Source: JAVVHH01 sp032249615
GTDB lineage: Bacteria; Pseudomonadota; Alphaproteobacteria; Acetobacterales; Acetobacteraceae
Reading direction: 5' to 3'
NCBI GenBank assembly: GCA_032249615.1
Contig: JAVVHH010000134.1
Span: 1 to 10,023 of the forward strand
Length of the DNA stretch: 10,023 nt
The notes beneath the pieces are model-generated. The model saw only the letters and a program-made list of their open reading frames with translations. It was not told the origin of the DNA and did not search any database. A program made the translations under genes and the position numbers. Below are positions 6,214 to 10,023 of the stretch, piece by piece. Numbering within the stretch: position 1 is the stretch's first letter; each line of letters starts with the position of its first letter.

Positions 6214-6945
6214 ATGCCGACCCCTACCCTCACCTTCGACCAGCTCGACAGCACGATGCTGGAAGCGGGGCGGCAGGCCACTGCGGGGGCGCGCGGCCCG
6301 CTCGTGATCTGCGCCCGCGTGCAGACGGGCGGGCACGGGCGCCACGGCCGGAACTGGGCGTCGCCCGCCGGCAACCTGTATTGGACGATGCTGCTCGACG
6401 GGCAGGCCGAGCGGCCGCGCGATGCCGGCATGGCGTTCGCCGCCGGGCTGGCCGTCATGGACGCGCTGGGCACGTGCGGCGTGCCGGCGGTCCGCCTCCG
6501 GCTCAAATGGCCGAACGACGTGCTTCTCGATAGCCGAAAACTCGCCGGCCTCCTGATCGAGGCCAGCCTGATCGGCAAGGAGGCCCGGATCATCGTCGGG
6601 ATCGGCATCAACGTGGCGTCCTCGCCGCCCGACGCGCTCTTCCCGGCGATCTCGCTTGGCGAAGCCGGGCTGGCGCTGCCGCCGCTCGAGCGCTTGCGGG
6701 ACGCGTTGACCGACGCGCTGTTGGTCCGGCGCGCCGAGTGGCAGCGTCATGGCCTTGCCCCGTTGCTCGAGCGCGCCGCCGCTGTTTTACACGGAGTCGG
6801 CGAGAGCCAGCGCGTTGCGCTCGACCGGGATCGCACACGAATCGTGTGCGGGATAAATGAGGGCCTGGGCTCGGACGGCGCCCTGCTGCTTCGCACGCCG
6901 GACGGCACGAGGCACGCCATCGTGGCGGGCGACGTCCTCGCGTGA
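6214..6945 (+). CDS. birA: Biotin--[acetyl-CoA carboxylase] ligase (monofunctional BirA)
   Basis: Activates biotin to biotinyl-AMP and attaches it to the lysine of biotin carboxyl carrier proteins, in the cytosol. The 243 residues contain only the catalytic and C-terminal domains. There is no N-terminal helix-turn-helix, so it is not expected to repress a biotin operon. Visible motifs are DQLDSTMLEA at 9-18, the biotin/adenylate loop QTGGHGRHGRNW at 37-48, KWPNDVLL at 98-105, RKLAGLLIE at 108-116 and VGIGINV at 128-134. The small C-terminal SH3-like domain ends in GTRHAIVAGDVL. The loop is a variant of the usual GRGRRGR: His41 and His44 replace arginines, but Arg43 and Arg46 are kept. The glutathione peroxidase gene follows 35 bases downstream, probably co-transcribed. 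Confidence 0.95.
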   Translation: MPTPTLTFDQLDSTMLEAGRQATAGARGPLVICARVQTGGHGRHGRNWASPAGNLYWTMLLDGQAERPRDAGMAFAAGLAVMDALGTCGVPAVRLRLKWPNDVLLDSRKLAGLLIEASLIGKEARIIVGIGINVASSPPDALFPAISLGEAGLALPPLERLRDALTDALLVRRAEWQRHGLAPLLERAAAVLHGVGESQRVALDRDRTRIVCGINEGLGSDGALLLRTPDGTRHAIVAGDVLA

Positions 6946-6980
6946 GTTGACCCGGGCGGCAAACGGGCCACCTTCATCCC

Positions 6981-7472
6981 ATGACGACGGAAACCGGCGC
7001 CTTCCAATTCACCCTGCCGCGCCTCGAGGGCGGCACGCTCGCGCTGGCCGAGTTTGCCGGCCGCCCGCTGCTGATCGTCAACACGGCATCACGCTGCGGC
7101 TTCACAGGGCAATATGCCGGGCTGCAATCCCTCTGGGACCGCTATCGGGACCGTGGCCTGGTGGTGCTCGGCGTGCCCTCGAATGATTTCGGCCGGCAGG
7201 AGCCCGGCTCCGAACCTGAAATCGGGGCGTTTTGCCAGAAGAACTACGGCGTCACCTTTCCGATGGCAGCCAAGACGCAGGTGAGTGGACAGGGCGCGCA
7301 CCCCCTGTTCCGCTTCCTCGCCGAGAGTGGCGGTCCGATATCCCGGCCGCGCTGGAATTTCTACAAATACGTCATCAGTCCCAAAGGACGGCTCGTGGAC
7401 TGGTTTTCGTGCATCACTCCGCCGCAATCTGCACGCGTGGAACGTGCGATCGGGGCTGCACTCACCAGCTAG
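6981..7472 (+). CDS. Glutathione peroxidase family protein (non-seleno, probable thioredoxin-dependent)
   Basis: Reduces hydrogen peroxide or lipid hydroperoxides. The 163 residues form a thioredoxin fold with the family motifs: LLIVNTASRCGFTGQY with peroxidatic Cys39, VLGVPSNDFGRQEPGS with Gln73, and PRWNFYKY with Trp125-Asn126. Together these give the catalytic tetrad. Cys replaces selenocysteine. Cys85 in AFCQKNYG sits about 46 residues after Cys39, where the resolving Cys of thioredoxin-using members lies, so thioredoxin is a more likely reductant than glutathione despite the name. There is no signal peptide, so it is cytosolic. ATG 6981 begins the homology. No clear ribosome site precedes it, so it may be read through from birA. 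Its transcript can end at the intrinsic terminator at 7615-7644, leaving an unusually long 3' UTR of about 140 bases. Confidence 0.95.
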   Translation: MTTETGAFQFTLPRLEGGTLALAEFAGRPLLIVNTASRCGFTGQYAGLQSLWDRYRDRGLVVLGVPSNDFGRQEPGSEPEIGAFCQKNYGVTFPMAAKTQVSGQGAHPLFRFLAESGGPISRPRWNFYKYVISPKGRLVDWFSCITPPQSARVERAIGAALTS

Positions 7473-7566
7473 CCCATGCGTGGGGTGCATCCCAGGCGTA
7501 CAATCACGCGTGAACAATCGCCATTTCGCCCTTGCATAAGAAGTCGCTCATCGGCATATTGTGCAA

Positions 7567-7644
7567 CGCAGCAAGCGGTTCGCCGCTTCTGCAGGACGTT
7601 TCCTCCCTAAACTTGGCGGTGCTTTCGGGCGCCGCCATTTTTTT
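7567..7644 (+). ncRNA. Candidate small RNA, or processed 3' UTR of the peroxidase transcript
   Basis: The 170-bp gap between the convergent peroxidase and holA genes contains, in order: a weak sigma70-like pair (TTGCAT 7532-7537, 17 bases, CATATT 7555-7560); a 10-bp stem (7568-7578 with 7583-7592, one bulged C) capped by a TTCG tetraloop; a single-stranded pyrimidine stretch TTTCCTCCC (7599-7607) that matches the anti-Shine-Dalgarno sequence; and an intrinsic terminator. Stem, exposed CCUCC and terminator together resemble many alphaproteobacterial sRNAs. The promoter is poor (3 of 6 and 4 of 6 matches), so release from the peroxidase mRNA by processing is equally possible. No known family is recognised. 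Confidence 0.28.
7615..7644 (+). terminator. Intrinsic terminator of the birA-peroxidase unit
   Basis: An 8-bp stem pairs GGCGGTGC (7615-7622) with GCGCCGCC (7629-7636), including one G.U pair, around the loop TTTCGG. One A and then seven T (7638-7644) follow. This is a canonical Rho-independent terminator for plus-strand transcripts. Its T-run overlaps the holA stop codon (TAA, 7645-7643 on the minus strand). On the minus strand the G.U becomes an A/C mismatch and there is no U-tract, so it should work in one direction only. Confidence 0.87.
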
Positions 7645-8653
7645 ATCGGCTGCCCCGTCCCTGACGGACCAGGGCCGACAGTAGCCGGCGCACGAGCAGC
7701 ATGTCGGGGCTTCCGGTCTGTTTGCAGAGCCATTCCACCCGCCGCGTTTCCAGCATGGCGTGCGCCAACTTCGGCTGGTCCCATTGCCGCAGCGCCCGGG
7801 TGAACTCCGGGACACGCTTGAAGAATACGGGCGGCCGAGCGCTGCGCACCGCTTCCTCGGCAGATGCGCCCGCATCCATCCGGCCGCGCGCGAGATGCAA
7901 CTTGGCAAGGTGCCCCAACACACCGCGGGTGATCGCTACCGGGGCCGTGCCCTCTGCAAGCGCGCGCTCTAGCGCCCGGTCCGCCCCCGCCGCATCGCCG
8001 CCCGTCGCCGCGAACACGGCGTCATCGAAGGCGACCGCGCCCGCGTCGCCGACGCAGGCCCGCACATCGTCCAGGTCCAGCCGCCGCTCGTCGCCCGCGT
8101 ACAGGATGAGTTTTTCGATCTCGCCGCCCACCGCGGCCGAGTCGCTACCCATGCGATCGACCGCGAAGGCGAGCGCGTCCGACTCGAGGGTGATCCCCGC
8201 GTCACGCAGCGCCCGAGTGATCCGCTCGGACATCGCCCGCCCCTCTTCCGGATAGCAGGCGATGGCAGCCCCTTCCGGCAGCGACTCCACCAGGGCCCGC
8301 AATTTCGAGCGCGCCGGCAGGGCAGCCCCGGCCTCGAGGATGACGAGGCTATCGCCCGGCGTCTGAACCAGCTCGGCCACTGCCGCGGCTAGCCCGTCCC
8401 CGGCGTCCCGCACCCGCACGACCCGGCGCCCACCCATCATCGCGATCGCACTGGCCTCTTCGGGCAGCCGCGCGTGGTCGTCACGCCCCAGCCACGCCAC
8501 CCGGAACGGATCGTCCTTCGCGCCCACCACGGCCACTGTCAGTGCTTCCGCCCGCTGCCGGATGAGACCCTCGTCGTCCCCGTGCAGCAGCACCAACCGG
8601 ATAGCCCCCGGATCGCGGAGGAAGGCCGGCAGCCGGCGTGCGTCGAGCTTCAT
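7643..8653 (-). CDS. holA: DNA polymerase III subunit delta
   Basis: The clamp-loader delta subunit, which opens the beta sliding clamp within the DNA polymerase III holoenzyme. The protein has 336 residues, the usual size. The N-terminal AAA-like domain shows IRLVLLHGDDEGLIRQRAEAL at about 18-38 (no functional Walker A, as expected for delta), AIAMMGGRRVVRVRD at 69-83 and ACYPEEGRAMSERI at 132-145. The middle domain has DRMGSDSAAVGGEIEKLILYAG at about 166-187, written here as the family's hallmark GSD...EIEKL pattern. The C-terminal collar helices include PPVFFKR at 274-280 and LCKQTG at 309-314. The ATG overlaps the lptE stop by 4 bases (ATGA), with no separate ribosome site, which indicates translational coupling. 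It ends in TAA inside the T-run of the opposing terminator. Confidence 0.95.
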   Translation of the reverse strand: MKLDARRLPAFLRDPGAIRLVLLHGDDEGLIRQRAEALTVAVVGAKDDPFRVAWLGRDDHARLPEEASAIAMMGGRRVVRVRDAGDGLAAAVAELVQTPGDSLVILEAGAALPARSKLRALVESLPEGAAIACYPEEGRAMSERITRALRDAGITLESDALAFAVDRMGSDSAAVGGEIEKLILYAGDERRLDLDDVRACVGDAGAVAFDDAVFAATGGDAAGADRALERALAEGTAPVAITRGVLGHLAKLHLARGRMDAGASAEEAVRSARPPVFFKRVPEFTRALRQWDQPKLAHAMLETRRVEWLCKQTGSPDMLLVRRLLSALVRQGRGSR

Positions 8654-9168
8654 GCCGCTTCGGGATGGGTCCTGAAGTAAATGGCCAGGTCCAGCGTAAT
8701 CTGTTGCGCGACCTCGTCGGCGAGGCGCCGGAACGCCGTCGAGGTTTCCAGGTCGGCGGCGAAATATTGCTGGTTGTTGATGTTGATGCCGTCGACGGCG
8801 CGCGCCGAGCCCTGGGTCACCACGGAGTTGGCCAGGTCGAGCTTGCGCAGCGTCCAGCTCGAGGTCGCCGTGTAGCGGACGCGAGTGGCGGAGCTGTCCT
8901 GCTGGATGCCGATCGCCTCGGCTGCGATGGACAGCGCGCCCGACAGCTCATAGCGCTTGCTGACGCTGTCATCGCTGCCGGCGAGGCGTTGCTGCAGCGC
9001 TTGACGCAGCAATTGTCCTTGCCGCTCGGCCATGACCGTCACGTAGATCGAGGCCAGTTCCGGCCTGATGGCCTCGCCCGATGCGCCGTAGCGGCCGTAG
9101 AGCGGTCGAAAGCCGCAGCCCCCGAGCAGAGCAGCCGCACCGCCGAGCGCGGCCCGGCGGCCGATCAT
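8650..9168 (-). CDS. lptE: LPS-assembly lipoprotein LptE
   Basis: The plug lipoprotein of the LptD/LptE outer-membrane translocon, which inserts lipopolysaccharide. The 172 residues start with a lipoprotein signal: MIGRR, a hydrophobic Ala/Leu/Gly run, and lipobox LLGG-Cys18. The typical CGFRPLYG follows. The rest is the low-similarity alpha/beta sandwich of the family, recognised from YELSGALSIAAEAIGIQQ, YTATSSWTLR and the C-terminal helix with LADEVAQQITLDLAIYF. The twin Arg4-Arg5 in the signal is noticeable, but the run is a normal type II signal. Its ATG overlaps the leuS stop by 4 bases and its own stop overlaps holA by 4 bases. The leuS-lptE-holA order is a recurrent alphaproteobacterial arrangement and supports the assignment. 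Confidence 0.93.
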   Translation of the reverse strand: MIGRRAALGGAAALLGGCGFRPLYGRYGASGEAIRPELASIYVTVMAERQGQLLRQALQQRLAGSDDSVSKRYELSGALSIAAEAIGIQQDSSATRVRYTATSSWTLRKLDLANSVVTQGSARAVDGININNQQYFAADLETSTAFRRLADEVAQQITLDLAIYFRTHPEAA

Positions 9169-10023
9169 CCTGCGACCACGAAGTTGACGATGCGGTCCGG
9201 CACGTAGATTCGTTTGACGATACGCTTGCCCTCGAGCAGCCGGGCCACGTTGGGCTCCGCGGCGGCGGCGGCATAGGCGTCATCGGCCGCGGTGCCGGGC
9301 GGAAGGGCGACCGTGCCCCGCAACTTGCCGCTCACCTGAACGGCGACGGTGACGGTATCGACGGTCAGCAGCGCCGGGTCGGCGATGGGCCAGGCCGTCT
9401 CGGCCACGAGCGGCCCGGCCGGGTCGAGCAGATGGCTGATTTCCTCGGCCAGGTGCGGCGCCATCGGGGCGAGCAGGCGCGCCATGATCAGCATCGAACG
9501 GCGGCGGGCGGCGGCCAGACCGGGTTCGGCGCCCAGCCGCTCCGCCTCGCCCAGCGCGCCCGCCAGTTCATAGAGCTTGGCGATGGCGACGTTGATCGCG
9601 AACGCCTCGAGCGACTCCGTGACGGCGGCGATGGCGCGATGAGCGGCGCGGTTCAGCGCCAGCGCCGCTGGTCCCTCCGGCTGGCCGTCGTCGGGCTCGC
9701 GCTGGATGGCCTGCGCCAAGCGCCAGACGCGGTTCATGAAACGCGACGCGCCCGCTACACCCGCTTCCGTCCACTCGACGTCACGATCCGGCGGGTTGTC
9801 CGACAGGACGAACCAGCGGGCGGTGTCGGCGCCGTACCGCCCGATGATCGCGCCGGGATCGACGGTGTTGAGCTTGCTCTTGGACATTTTCTCGCTGCGG
9901 CCGACGGTGATCGCCGCGCCGTCCGAGAGCCGGCGTGCCGTGCCGTCGCCGAGCATTTCCACGTCGGTCGGATAGACCCAGGCGCCGTCGGGCGCGCGGT
10001 AGGTCTCGTGCGTCACCATGCCC
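9165..10023 (-). CDS. leuS: Leucyl-tRNA synthetase, C-terminal part (5' truncated by window edge)
   Basis: Charges tRNA(Leu) with leucine in the cytosol. Only the last 285 residues are visible; the full enzyme is about 850-870 residues. The window edge cuts the gene just upstream of GMVTHETYR, so this is not a true start. The class I signature KMSKSK lies at 9873-9890 (minus strand), followed by LNTVDPGAIIGRYGADTARW and the catalytic-core end RDVEWTEAGV. The helical anticodon-binding domain contains NVAIAKLYEL and LLAPMAPHLAEEI. The small C-terminal domain has VQVSGKLRG and ends VKRIYVPDRIVNFVVAG, as in bacterial LeuRS. The TGA stop is overlapped by the lptE ATG (ATGA), so the gene is the upstream member of a coupled leuS-lptE-holA operon. 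Confidence 0.97.
   Translation of the reverse strand, partial: GMVTHETYRAPDGAWVYPTDVEMLGDGTARRLSDGAAITVGRSEKMSKSKLNTVDPGAIIGRYGADTARWFVLSDNPPDRDVEWTEAGVAGASRFMNRVWRLAQAIQREPDDGQPEGPAALALNRAAHRAIAAVTESLEAFAINVAIAKLYELAGALGEAERLGAEPGLAAARRRSMLIMARLLAPMAPHLAEEISHLLDPAGPLVAETAWPIADPALLTVDTVTVAVQVSGKLRGTVALPPGTAADDAYAAAAAEPNVARLLEGKRIVKRIYVPDRIVNFVVAG

Noticed and set aside
4224..6533. Very long plus-strand open frame (about 769 codons) opposite the dehydrogenase and acyltransferase
   Set aside because: It is the antisense shadow of high-GC genes. Its composition is Arg/Ala/Gly/Asp-rich with no domain, and both minus-strand genes beneath it have full family motifs.
5200..6750. Long minus-strand open frame (about 516 codons) across birA and the dehydrogenase
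   Set aside because: It overlaps two well-supported genes in other frames and translates to low-complexity Arg/Pro/Gly-rich sequence with no recognisable domain.
6947..6976. TTGACC -35-like box just after birA as a promoter for the peroxidase gene
   Set aside because: No plausible -10 element occurs 16-18 bases downstream, so read-through from birA is simpler.
7473..7494. Small overlapping hairpins (CCCA-TGCG-TGGG and GGG-TGCAT-CCC) right after the peroxidase stop
   Set aside because: The stems are only 3-4 bp, mutually exclusive and lack a T-run; the real terminator lies at 7615-7644.
7598..7607. Perfect GGGAGGAA Shine-Dalgarno on the minus strand in the gap below holA
   Set aside because: No ATG, GTG or TTG start lies at a suitable distance downstream on that strand, so it is more naturally read as the CCUCC motif of the plus-strand RNA.
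7504..7638. 44-codon minus-strand ORF starting 4 bases after the holA stop
   Set aside because: There is no ribosome site before its ATG, and its codon use (AGG, AGA, TTA, GTT, ATT) is unlike the neighbouring genes. It runs through the hairpins better explained as RNA structure.

Overview
This 10 kb window looks like an ordinary, densely packed chromosomal segment of a high-GC alphaproteobacterium. The evidence is a eukaryote-like NADP isocitrate dehydrogenase, an LptE outer-membrane assembly lipoprotein (so a diderm cell), the block leuS-lptE-holA joined by ATGA overlaps, and strong G/C preference at third codon positions. I cannot name the genus. Almost all the DNA is coding. The longest gene-free stretch is about 170 bp (7473-7642). 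I see no mobile element, CRISPR array, phage gene, tRNA or rRNA.

Layout: (1) 1-3171, plus strand: the 3' part of icd, a strong hairpin, two tandem exported proteins of the dienelactone hydrolase family, and a small Smr-domain protein. The first hydrolase has a complete catalytic set. The second has lost all of it. (2) 3175-6167, minus strand: a tight operon of an FAD-linked D-lactate dehydrogenase, a left-handed beta-helix (hexapeptide) acyltransferase and glutathione synthetase gshB. It meets the Smr gene end to end with a 3-nt gap. (3) 6214-7472, plus strand: birA and a thioredoxin-type glutathione peroxidase. They are divergent from the D-lactate dehydrogenase across only 46 bp and are followed by a textbook intrinsic terminator at 7615-7644. 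(4) 7643-10023, minus strand: leuS (3' part), lptE and holA.

How the genes fit together: icd belongs to the TCA cycle and gshB makes glutathione. The glyoxalase route uses glutathione and releases D-lactate, which the operon's dehydrogenase could re-oxidise; that link is my inference. The peroxidase adds a thiol-based peroxide defence. leuS, lptE, holA and birA are core housekeeping genes.

The items most worth a second look are the catalytically stripped dienelactone hydrolase paralogue and a possible small RNA or processed 3' UTR between the peroxidase gene and holA. The unusual acyltransferase inside the D-lactate/glutathione operon comes next. I found no convincing new multi-gene system.
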